From Nitrosomonadaceae bacterium (lineage in GTDB: Bacteria > Pseudomonadota > Gammaproteobacteria > Burkholderiales > Usitatibacteraceae), in the NCBI GenBank assembly GCA_021300055.1, contig JAJTHU010000083.1:1-5693 (forward strand): a DNA stretch of 5,693 bases, written 5' to 3'. The notes under the pieces are model-generated. The model was not told where the DNA came from, searched no databases, and saw only the letters and a program-made list of their open reading frames with translations. Positions 1-5,588 of this stretch are shown here, piece after piece. The translations under genes and the position numbers were made by a program. The number at the start of each line of letters is the position of its first letter. Positions within the stretch are counted from its first letter, which is position 1.

Positions 1-3
1 ACG

Positions 4-1620
4 ATGGCCCATCAAGTTCTTGCGCGTAAATGGCGTCCGCGCCGCTTCGAGGACGTGGTCGGGCAGGATCACGTCGTGAAGGCGTTATCAAACGCTCTAG
101 AGACGGGTCGAATCCACCATGCCTACCTTTTCACCGGAACGCGCGGCGTTGGCAAGACGACATTGGCGCGAATCCTCGCCAAGGCGCTGAACTGTGTTGG
201 GCCTGATGGTAACGGCGGTATGACCGCAACGCCTTGTGGGGTATGCAAGGCGTGTACCGAGATTGATTCTGGTCGCTTTGTCGATCTGCTTGAGGTCGAC
301 GCTGCAACCAATACTAAGGTCGATGAGATGCGCGAGTTGCTCGAGACTGCGCAGTACGCCCCTGTATCTGGGCGATACAAGGTCTACATCATCGACGAAG
401 TCCACATGCTTTCCAAGTCCGCCTTCAATGCGATGCTGAAGACGCTTGAGGAGCCGCCAGGGCACGTCGAGTTTATTCTTGCGACCACCGACCCGCAGAA
501 GCTGCCGATTACCGTTCTTTCGCGTTGCCTCCAGTTCAACTTGCGCAATCTAGCGCCGCAGTTGTTGGCAGAGCATCTTGGACAGATTCTTGACACAGAG
601 AAGATACCGTACGAAAAGCCTGCGCTCCAGATGATTGGTCGCGCAGGTGAGGGGAGTGCCCGGGACTCTCTCTCTCTACTCGATCAGGCCATTGCGTACG
701 GCGCCGGGGCGGTCAAAACGGCCGAAGTAGCGACCATGCTCGGCGCTCTGGATCAGAGCTATCTATATTCGCTGCTCGATCGCATTGCTGTGCGCGACGC
801 GAAGGGGCTCGTCGCTGAGATCGACGCTATTGCCGCTCGCGCGATTTCGTTCGACACTACACTCAAGGAATTGGCCTCAGCGCTTGCGCGCGTCGCGCTA
901 ACGCAAACCGTTGGCCCTCCGATTGTTGAGGCTCAGGACGCACCGCTCCTCACTGCGCTCGCGGGCAAATTCAGTGTCGATGACGTTCAACTGGTGTACC
1001 AAATCGCGCTACTCGGGCGGCGGGACCTACATCTTGCCCCAGATGAGCAGTCGGGCTTTACGATGACCCTGCTTAGGGCAATTGCCTTTTTGGACGCAGG
1101 CGCCACTTCGACCGGTGCTGCGGTATCGATGGGCGCCACGGGAACGGTCGCAAAGGCAATCGTCTCACCTACAGCGGCGGGTCGCGCTGAACCAATTGCG
1201 GCAGTTGAGCCCGCGCCGCAGACTACGCAGCCCACTGATATCAGCAATTGGCCCGGCTTTGTGGCGTCACGCAACTTGCTCGGTATGTCGGGGATGTTGG
1301 CAAAGCAGGCTGAGTTCGTCGCGTTTGATGGCCAGGTGTTGCAACTCAGAGTGAGTGAAGCGCAGAAGCACCTCGCTGATAAGAAGTACTTGGAAAAGCT
1401 GAAGGCTGATCTGGTCCCTGTTTTGGGGGACAGCGTTCGCATTAATGTCAGCGTTGGGGGGGTGACCGGAGCGAGCCTCGCCGCAGTGGAAGACCGCGAG
1501 CGTAGCGATGCGCAGGCGGCGGCCGAGCATTCGATTCGCAATGACCCCTTTGTGAAGAGTCTCGCTGATGAGTTTGGCGCGACCGTTGATCGGGCGGCGA
1601 TCAAGCCAGTTCAGCATTAA
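4..1620 (+). CDS. dnaX: DNA polymerase III subunit tau (clamp loader ATPase DnaX)
   Basis: This is the motor subunit of the DNA polymerase III clamp loader. It uses ATP to open the beta clamp and load it on primed DNA, and in full-length form links the polymerase cores and helicase. The AAA+ module is complete: Walker A GTRGVGKTT at residues 45-53, zinc-binding cysteines C64, C78, C81 and C84, Walker B IIDEVH at 129-134, LEEPP at 148-152, the SRC arginine-finger motif at 173-175, and sensor 2 in GSARDSLSLLDQ near 217-228. The collar domain follows to about residue 365, then an Ala/Pro-rich linker (about 370-415) and a C-terminal domain (about 418-538) expected to contact the polymerase alpha subunit. 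At 538 residues it is shorter than E. coli tau (643) but longer than gamma (431). The ATG is only three bases into the window, so its ribosome binding site cannot be seen. It heads the dnaX-ybaB-recR operon. Confidence 0.97.
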   Translation: MAHQVLARKWRPRRFEDVVGQDHVVKALSNALETGRIHHAYLFTGTRGVGKTTLARILAKALNCVGPDGNGGMTATPCGVCKACTEIDSGRFVDLLEVDAATNTKVDEMRELLETAQYAPVSGRYKVYIIDEVHMLSKSAFNAMLKTLEEPPGHVEFILATTDPQKLPITVLSRCLQFNLRNLAPQLLAEHLGQILDTEKIPYEKPALQMIGRAGEGSARDSLSLLDQAIAYGAGAVKTAEVATMLGALDQSYLYSLLDRIAVRDAKGLVAEIDAIAARAISFDTTLKELASALARVALTQTVGPPIVEAQDAPLLTALAGKFSVDDVQLVYQIALLGRRDLHLAPDEQSGFTMTLLRAIAFLDAGATSTGAAVSMGATGTVAKAIVSPTAAGRAEPIAAVEPAPQTTQPTDISNWPGFVASRNLLGMSGMLAKQAEFVAFDGQVLQLRVSEAQKHLADKKYLEKLKADLVPVLGDSVRINVSVGGVTGASLAAVEDRERSDAQAAAEHSIRNDPFVKSLADEFGATVDRAAIKPVQH

Positions 1621-1633
1621 TTTTTTTCTTTTT

Positions 1634-1638
1634 GGGAG
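1634..1638 (+). promoter_or_regulatory. Ribosome binding site of ybaB
   Basis: GGGAG lies six bases before the ybaB ATG at 1645. It directly follows a T-rich run (1621-1633, seven T, one C, five T) that begins right after the dnaX stop codon. It supports the chosen start. Confidence 0.7.
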
Positions 1639-1644
1639 CATCAA

Positions 1645-1971
1645 ATGATTCCTAAAGGTGGGTTGGGTGCTCTCATGAAGCAAGCCCAGCAGATGCAAGA
1701 GAACATGAAGCGTGCACAGGAGGAACTCGCCACAATCGAGGTCGAGGGCGCCGCAGGTGGTGGCATGGTGAAGGTCACTATGACGTGCAAGAACGACATC
1801 AAGAGAGTCGTCATTGACCCAACCGTGATGGACGACAAAGAAATGCTCGAGGACCTCATCGCGGCTGCCGTAAACGACGCCGTTCGCAAGGCGGAGGGCG
1901 TTACAGCGGCAAAGATGGGCGCCTTTACGCAGGGGATGGGCATGCCCCCTGGATTCAAGCTGCCGTTCTAA
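1645..1971 (+). CDS. ybaB: YbaB/EbfC family nucleoid-associated DNA-binding protein
   Basis: This is a small DNA-binding protein of the YbaB/EbfC family. Members dimerise into a tweezer-like structure, coat DNA and are nucleoid-associated; their exact role is still debated. The 108 residues match the family's usual length (E. coli YbaB is 109). Recognisable blocks are GGLGALMKQAQQMQ at 5-18 in the first helix, VEGAAGGGMVKVTMT around 33-47, IDPTVMDDKEMLEDLIAAA around 57-75, and the closing PPGFKLPF at 101-108. All of these have direct counterparts in E. coli YbaB. The gene starts 24 bases after dnaX and ends three bases before the recR ATG, the usual arrangement in proteobacteria. The ATG at 1645 is supported by GGGAG at 1634-1638. 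Nothing looks truncated. Confidence 0.96.
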   Translation: MIPKGGLGALMKQAQQMQENMKRAQEELATIEVEGAAGGGMVKVTMTCKNDIKRVVIDPTVMDDKEMLEDLIAAAVNDAVRKAEGVTAAKMGAFTQGMGMPPGFKLPF

Positions 1972-1974
1972 TTG

Positions 1975-2601
1975 ATGGCTGGCTCTTCAAGTCCATCGGG
2001 TTCAACGAATCCCACGAGCCTCGGGGCGCTGATCGACGCGCTACGATGCTTGCCTGGCGTGGGGCCGAAGTCAGCGCAGCGCATGGCATTCCATCTATTG
2101 CAGCGCGACCAAGACGGTGCCACGCGCCTGGCTGAGGCGATGCGTCTGGCAATTGAGCGCACGCGAAATTGCGCCTCGTGCAACACGTTTACTGAACTCG
2201 ATATCTGCGAGATCTGCGCAAGTCCAAAGCGCGATCGGAGTTTGTTGTGCGTGGTCGAATCGCCGAGCGATATGCTGATGATGGAGCAAACTCAGACCTA
2301 TCGCGGTCTCTATTTTGTGCTGATGGGCAAGCTGTCGCCGCTCGACGGCATTGGGCCGCGCGATATCAATATTGATCGCTTGGTCGAGCGTGCACGGGAT
2401 GGTCTTGTGCGAGAAGTGATTCTCGCAACGAACTTCACGGTTGAAGGCGAGGCGACCGCGCACTACATCAGCGAGCTATTTGCCGAGCAAGGCATCCAGG
2501 TGACCCGGATTGCGCGTGGCTTGCCGGTCGGCGGTGAACTTGAGTATGTGGATTCCAACACGCTCGCGCAGGCGCTTATTGATCGTCGCACGGTCGATTA
2601 G
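1975..2601 (+). CDS. recR: Recombination mediator protein RecR
   Basis: RecR acts with RecF and RecO to load RecA onto SSB-coated single-stranded DNA at gaps. All domains of the family are visible in 208 residues: a helix-hairpin-helix in LRCLPGVGPKSAQRMAF (23-39), a four-cysteine zinc finger (C66, C69, C78, C81), a Toprim domain opening at VVESPSD (93-99) with LSPLDGIGP at 120-128 and the ATNFTVEGEAT segment at 151-161, and the C-terminal GLPVGGELEYVD (182-193). Compared with E. coli RecR (201 residues) it has a slightly longer Ser/Pro-rich N-terminus. I chose ATG 1975; the TTG at 1972 is in frame and would add one residue. No Shine-Dalgarno sequence is apparent, and the ybaB TAA is three bases upstream, so translation is probably coupled to ybaB. 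It is the last gene of the operon. Confidence 0.96.
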   Translation: MAGSSSPSGSTNPTSLGALIDALRCLPGVGPKSAQRMAFHLLQRDQDGATRLAEAMRLAIERTRNCASCNTFTELDICEICASPKRDRSLLCVVESPSDMLMMEQTQTYRGLYFVLMGKLSPLDGIGPRDINIDRLVERARDGLVREVILATNFTVEGEATAHYISELFAEQGIQVTRIARGLPVGGELEYVDSNTLAQALIDRRTVD

Positions 2602-2615
2602 GCAAAGGAACAACA

Positions 2616-2637
2616 GGCGGTGCGTTCCGCAACCGCC
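2616..2637. terminator. Hairpin between convergent recR and sbtA, possible weak terminator
   Basis: GGCGGTGCG at 2616-2624 pairs with CGC at 2628-2630 plus ACCGCC at 2632-2637, around a TTC loop and with one bulged A at 2631. That gives nine GC-rich pairs in the 57-base gap between two convergent genes. On the plus strand no T run follows. On the minus strand the stem is followed by a moderately T-rich CTGTTGTTCCTTTGC. It may end transcripts from one or both sides, but it is not a textbook intrinsic terminator. Confidence 0.35.
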
Positions 2638-2658
2638 GGCGCTCCTTAAGATGTTCGC

Positions 2659-3630
2659 CTACCGATACAAGAAGCTTGCAAACTGATAGTAGGCTGGTAG
2701 CCCGAAGACAATATTGAACGGGAAGGTGATCCCGAGCGATGCGGTCAGATAGATGCCGGGGTCTGCGTCAGGAAGCGATGCACGGCACGCCGCTGGTGCG
2801 TCGATGTATGAGGAGCTTGCGCACACCGCACCCAAGACGAACGCGCCTCCCAGTGATAGTCCTACTAGGTATCCAAGCCAGACGCCAGTGAGGCCCATAC
2901 AAATGGGCATGAGGAGCGCGAACCCAGTCATGAACTTGCCGACTTTCGCGAACGCGCGGAACTGGCGCGCTGCGGTCATGCCCATCTCGAGCAGGAAGAG
3001 CATCAAGATGCCACGGAAAAGGTCGTCGTAGAACGGTGAGATTTGCTTCCACCCACGTTCGCCGGCGAGCATCCCAATCACCATGCCACCGGTGAGCAGC
3101 AGGATTCCACGTCCACGCAATGTTTCGATGGCGAGTGTTCGGATACTGCCCGTTTGGCTTTGTTTCCCGTGTGCCCAGCGCGCCAGAATGAGTGCGATGA
3201 TCACCCCCCACTCCATTAGCGCAACAACGGCGGTCATGAACCCTTCGCTCGGTGTGTTCATCGCTTTCGCGAAAGCGATCGATGCGAAGAAGGTGACTGA
3301 CGACACAGAGCCGTAGTGGGCGGCGACGGCTGCTGCATTCGATATGCTTAGGTTGCCGAGCTTGCGCAGGACGAAGTAGGCGACGATAGGTATCGCGATC
3401 GTTAGTGCGATGGTCACGCCGAGTACACCCGCAATATCCGCGAAGCTCACGGCGGCGAGCTCAGTGCCACCCTTCAGGCCGATCGAAAAGAGCAGGTAGA
3501 TCGCCAACAGCTTCAGCACGGGCTCAGGCAGTTCGAGTTCGCTCTTGATGACCCCAGCGATGATGCCAAGGACAAATGCTAAGACGATTGGCGATAGCAA
3601 GTTAGTGATGAGTAGATCGATGCCGGGCAT
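2659..3630 (-). CDS. sbtA: SbtA-family sodium-dependent bicarbonate permease
   Basis: This inner-membrane protein of 323 residues belongs to the SbtA family (formerly DUF897), whose characterised cyanobacterial members import bicarbonate with sodium. About ten hydrophobic segments can be drawn, roughly at 9-27, 39-58, 64-88, 96-119, 131-151, 174-190, 204-219, 232-256, 258-278 and 293-316. Family hallmarks are FSIGLKGGTELA at 48-59, AAHYGSVSSVTFF at 103-115 in the first half, and SSSYIDAPAACRASLPDAD at 272-290 followed by LTASLGITFPFNIVFGLP at 295-312 in the second half. The ATG at 3630-3628 has GGAG (3639-3636) six bases upstream. The cyanobacterial protein is somewhat longer (about 370 residues). 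No gene for the PII-like partner SbtB lies next to it. It diverges from a LysR-type gene that probably controls it. Family assignment is firm; the substrate is inferred from the family. Confidence 0.9.
   Translation of the reverse strand: MPGIDLLITNLLSPIVLAFVLGIIAGVIKSELELPEPVLKLLAIYLLFSIGLKGGTELAAVSFADIAGVLGVTIALTIAIPIVAYFVLRKLGNLSISNAAAVAAHYGSVSSVTFFASIAFAKAMNTPSEGFMTAVVALMEWGVIIALILARWAHGKQSQTGSIRTLAIETLRGRGILLLTGGMVIGMLAGERGWKQISPFYDDLFRGILMLFLLEMGMTAARQFRAFAKVGKFMTGFALLMPICMGLTGVWLGYLVGLSLGGAFVLGAVCASSSYIDAPAACRASLPDADPGIYLTASLGITFPFNIVFGLPAYYQFASFLYR
3260..3279. repeat. Perfect 20-bp palindrome inside the SbtA permease gene
   Basis: ATCGCTTTCGCGAAAGCGAT reads identically on both strands with no spacer. 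It sits inside the permease gene and encodes the residues IAFAKAM near position 118-124 on the minus strand. It may be chance arising from the codons used, or a protein-binding site or an RNA hairpin in the message. Confidence 0.8.
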
Positions 3631-3635
3631 GGTTG

Positions 3636-3639
3636 CTCC
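3636..3639 (-). promoter_or_regulatory. Ribosome binding site of the SbtA permease gene
   Basis: Read on the minus strand, GGAG lies six bases before the ATG whose first base is at 3630. It supports that start for the permease. Confidence 0.65.
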
Positions 3640-3681
3640 GCAAAAGAGTTGAGTTGCCCGACACTTTCCTAGCTCGAGTTG

Positions 3682-3731
3682 GTTCTGTCCAATTCAAGTA
3701 AAGTTACTTAACGTTCTGTTTAATCGAACAG
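3682..3731. promoter_or_regulatory. Probable LysR-type operator region between divergent sbtA and lysR
   Basis: Two related elements, GTTCTGTCCAATTCAA (3682-3697) and GTTCTGTTTAATCGAA (3713-3728), repeat with a 31-bp period, about three helical turns, and agree at 12 of 16 positions. Each contains a T-N11-A pair in the same register (3684/3696 and 3715/3727). The downstream copy is itself a dyad, GTTC-N9-GAAC, overlapping CTGTT-N6-AACAG. Between the copies lies another perfect dyad, AAGTAA-AG-TTACTT (3696-3709). T-N11-A dyads are the classical LysR-family binding motif. A TTTAAT at 3719-3724 could be the -10 box of the regulator gene, without a convincing -35, so binding there would fit autorepression. 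Assignment to this regulator is inference from position. Confidence 0.5.
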
Positions 3732-3736
3732 TTGTC

Positions 3737-3741
3737 GAGGG
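3737..3741 (+). promoter_or_regulatory. Ribosome binding site that favours a GTG start for the LysR gene
   Basis: GAGGG lies eight bases before GTG 3750 but only two bases before ATG 3744, which is too close for normal initiation. TTG 3732 has no such site. The spacing therefore favours GTG 3750, giving an N-terminus MAQLNFHHLRYFW that fits the usual family start. Confidence 0.5.
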
Positions 3742-3749
3742 CGATGGCG

Positions 3750-4658
3750 GTGGCACAACTTAACTTTCACCACTTGCGTTACTTCTGGGCGATCGCACAC
3801 GAAGGCAGCCTTACGCGCGCGGCATCAAAGTTGCACGTCTCGCAGTCCGCGCTTTCGATCCAACTCAAACAGTTAGAGCATCAGCTGGGGCACCCGCTTT
3901 TTGAGAGGGCCAACCGCGCGCTCAAGCTCACAGAGGCAGGAAGGATTGCGCTTGCCTATGCGGACTCAATCTTTCGTACCGGGGAAGAGTTGCGCAGCAC
4001 GCTCGCGCAGACCACGGGGGGCGCCCGGCGTGTGTTACGCGTCGGCTCGGTTGCGACTCTCTCGCGCAATTTCCAGTTTGGCTTTCTCGAGCCGCTGCTC
4101 GCCGAGCGTGATGTTGAACTCGTCGTACGTTCTGGCAGCGAGCGCGAGCTATTGCAGCAACTTCGCGCGCACACCATCGATATCGTATTGTCGAACCATC
4201 CTGTCAGACGCGATTCTGAACTGGAATGGCATTCACATCTGCCTGGTGAGCAATGTGCCAGCTTAGTGTCGCGTCCCGTTTCCTCGTCCTCAGGACGAGG
4301 GGGCAAGTTGCGTGCGATGAGCCTACCGCAGGACCTCGACGGCGCAAGAGTGGTTTTGCCTTCAGTCGGGAACGAGTTGCGCGCTGGTTTCGACAGATTG
4401 GTGGAGGCTTCAGGCGTGGCCCCGACCGTCGTTGCGGAGGTTGACGATATGGCGATGCTGCGTCTGTTTGCGCGTTCGACTGATGCGCTGACCTTGTTGC
4501 CCGCGGTCGTCGTAAGAGATGAGCTGCAGAACGGCAGTTTGCAGGAGCGATGCCGCATCGACACACTTGTAGAGCGCTTCTATGCAATTACGCCGAGCCG
4601 TCGATTTCCGAACCCATTGGTGCGCGACCTGCTCAACGCCTTCAAGCCGTTGGATTGA
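3750..4658 (+). CDS. LysR-family transcriptional regulator, NhaR-like
   Basis: This is a DNA-binding regulator of the LysR family, most like the NhaR branch: the start LNFHHLRYFW resembles E. coli NhaR (INYNHLYYFW), and so do VDDMAMLRLFA near the middle of the effector domain and the YAITPSRRFPNPLV stretch near the end. Residues about 4-62 form the winged helix-turn-helix, with LTRAASKLHVSQSALSIQLKQLE at 21-43 and the typical LGHPLFER at 46-53. Residues about 92-300 form the periplasmic-binding-protein-like effector domain. Length is 302 residues from GTG 3750, or 304 from ATG 3744. It diverges from the SbtA permease and probably controls it and itself. E. coli NhaR responds to sodium, so sodium or bicarbonate is a plausible but unproven signal here. 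A 19-base palindrome lies within the effector-domain coding region. Its 3' end overlaps the opposite-strand DUF4126 gene by 17 bases. Confidence 0.9.
   Translation: MAQLNFHHLRYFWAIAHEGSLTRAASKLHVSQSALSIQLKQLEHQLGHPLFERANRALKLTEAGRIALAYADSIFRTGEELRSTLAQTTGGARRVLRVGSVATLSRNFQFGFLEPLLAERDVELVVRSGSERELLQQLRAHTIDIVLSNHPVRRDSELEWHSHLPGEQCASLVSRPVSSSSGRGGKLRAMSLPQDLDGARVVLPSVGNELRAGFDRLVEASGVAPTVVAEVDDMAMLRLFARSTDALTLLPAVVVRDELQNGSLQERCRIDTLVERFYAITPSRRFPNPLVRDLLNAFKPLD
4282..4300. repeat. 19-base inverted repeat inside the LysR gene
   Basis: CCTCGTCCTCAGGACGAGG has two perfect 9-base arms around a single central base. In RNA the stem could extend by three G-U pairs and one G-C pair to 4278 and 4304. 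It encodes part of a low-complexity segment, SSSSGRGGK, at residues 178-186 of the effector domain. That segment has no obvious counterpart at this point in E. coli NhaR. Confidence 0.8.
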
Positions 4659-5292
4659 TTTGCCCCGCTTGCTTGGTGGCAGTCCTACTGGTGAGTCGAG
4701 TCAAGCTTGGGAGCGCTCTTTTGGCGAGGCGCCATATCTTCGGCAGAAGCCAGATGGTCAGTGCGATGATGCAAATCAGTAGGCCGATGAATACGAGGGG
4801 ATGCTGAAACGCCAGCCACAGACCGCCCAATACAATTGCGTCTTCAGTAAATGAGGCTCCCCAGTTTGAAACGGGCTCTGGCGACGTGTTGATTACAGCG
4901 CGACTGCCTGCCTTCAGGAAATGCGATCCCGCTGCAATCGTTCCACCTAGAAGGCCGGCAGCGATGGTCCACGCCGCGACGTCTCCTTGGCTAACAAAAC
5001 CGGCGGCCAGTAGCGCACCGGCGGGTATGCGGATGAAGGTGTGTATCGCATCCCAGATTGTGTCGACGCCAGGGATCTTGTCGGCGAAGAACTCCAGTAT
5101 CACTAGCAACGCGCTGGTGCCGATAACAATAGGGTGGATGAGCAAACCTAGACTTGGCGGAATCTGGAAACCAAACCAGTGGAAGTAGCCAGCCACCCCA
5201 ACGAGCAGCAACACCACGTACAAACGCAGACCGCTCGCCCAAGCGAGCGCTAGCGCGAGCACGATGGTTGTCATTTGCAGATTGTCGGCCAT
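4642..5292 (-). CDS. DUF4126 family integral membrane protein, function unknown
   Basis: I recognise this as a DUF4126-type membrane protein; no biochemical role is established. The 216 residues are strongly hydrophobic, with probable membrane segments near 8-35, 46-66, 88-101, 105-123, 151-163 and 166-185. Conserved-looking blocks are WASGLRLY at 18-25, EFFADKIPGVDTIWDAI at 67-83 followed by HTFIRIPAGALLA at 84-96, and HFLKAGSRAVINTSPEPVSNW at 124-144 between membrane segments. The C-terminal tail (186-216) is basic and then polar, likely cytoplasmic. The ATG at 5292 has no clear Shine-Dalgarno sequence. The in-frame ATG encoding M7 is an alternative, equally unsupported. A possible promoter lies at 5319-5348. 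The stop codon falls inside the end of the convergent LysR gene. It is a single-gene unit and gives no operon clue to function. Confidence 0.85.
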   Translation of the reverse strand: MADNLQMTTIVLALALAWASGLRLYVVLLLVGVAGYFHWFGFQIPPSLGLLIHPIVIGTSALLVILEFFADKIPGVDTIWDAIHTFIRIPAGALLAAGFVSQGDVAAWTIAAGLLGGTIAAGSHFLKAGSRAVINTSPEPVSNWGASFTEDAIVLGGLWLAFQHPLVFIGLLICIIALTIWLLPKIWRLAKRALPSLTRLTSRTATKQAGQINPTA

Positions 5293-5318
5293 GAGGTTGT
5301 CGATGTTGATCGGTATTG

Positions 5319-5348
5319 AAATTAGCGCTCTAAGGTATTTGGTATCAA
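5319..5348 (-). promoter_or_regulatory. Possible sigma-70 promoter for the DUF4126 gene
   Basis: On the minus strand TTGATA (5348-5343) is separated by 18 bases from TAATTT (5324-5319). Transcription would begin near 5312, about 20 bases before the ATG. Both boxes are imperfect, so this is a candidate only. It lies back to back with the tRNA promoter about 50 bases away. Confidence 0.3.
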
Positions 5349-5397
5349 CTGGTTAACGGTTTTGATGCCTCTTGGTTGGCAGAAAAGTTGATCGGAT

Positions 5398-5427
5398 TTG
5401 CTCGAACTCAAAAAGTATGCGTATAAT
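5398..5427 (+). promoter_or_regulatory. Promoter of the tRNA-fMet / rRNA leader transcript
   Basis: A perfect TATAAT at 5422-5427 is preceded, after 18 bases, by TTGCTC at 5398-5403 and followed by the GC-rich discriminator CGCGG. A weak -35 with a strong -10 and GC-rich discriminator is typical of stable-RNA promoters under stringent control. Transcription should start near 5434, leaving a leader of about 77 bases before the tRNA. No other good promoter lies between here and the boxA at 5598. Confidence 0.6.
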
Positions 5428-5434
5428 CGCGGTT

Positions 5435-5466
5435 CTTCGGAATTCGTGCAAAACACGGTTGCGAAG
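5435..5466 (+). other. Predicted stem-loop at the 5' end of the tRNA transcript
   Basis: CTTCG (5435-5439) pairs with CGAAG (5462-5466), and inside it CGTG (5445-5448) pairs with CACG (5454-5457) around a CAAAA loop. The two stems are separated by an internal loop. It would form right at the predicted transcript start. No T run follows, so it is not a terminator; it could protect the end or guide processing. The pairing is visible, the role is unknown. Confidence 0.4.
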
Positions 5467-5511
5467 CGATGTGTCAGCAAAAAGTCTTGCAGATTTTTAT
5501 TTGCATGCGGG

Positions 5512-5588
<77 letters not shown>

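Noticed and set aside
666..677. Six CT repeats in dnaX, a possible phase-variable tract
   Set aside because: It encodes the conserved sensor 2 segment DSLSLL, is short, and lies in an essential gene where slippage would be lethal. Codon choice explains it.
1586..1604. Hairpin TTGATC/GATCAA before a T run as an intrinsic terminator after dnaX
   Set aside because: The stem is only six mostly A-T pairs and is separated from the T run by 16 bases. The downstream genes belong to the same operon.
97..1604. Long open frames on the minus strand across dnaX (for example 987-1604)
   Set aside because: They are antisense to clearly conserved dnaX coding sequence, have no recognisable protein features, and are the expected shadows in GC-rich DNA.
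2602..2658. Possible SbtB-like small gene downstream of the permease
   Set aside because: Only 57 bases separate the permease stop from recR, which is on the opposite strand. No gene fits.
5233..5256. GCTCGC/GCGAGC inverted repeat and GCGCTAGCGC palindrome near the start of the DUF4126 gene
   Set aside because: They fall in codons for the Ala/Leu-rich first membrane segment, where repeated GCG and CTC-type codons readily create short GC palindromes.
5305..5395. Direct repeat GTTGATCGG at 5305-5313 and 5387-5395 as an operator pair
   Set aside because: Only nine bases long, 82 bp apart, with one copy next to the DUF4126 start codon. Chance is a sufficient explanation.
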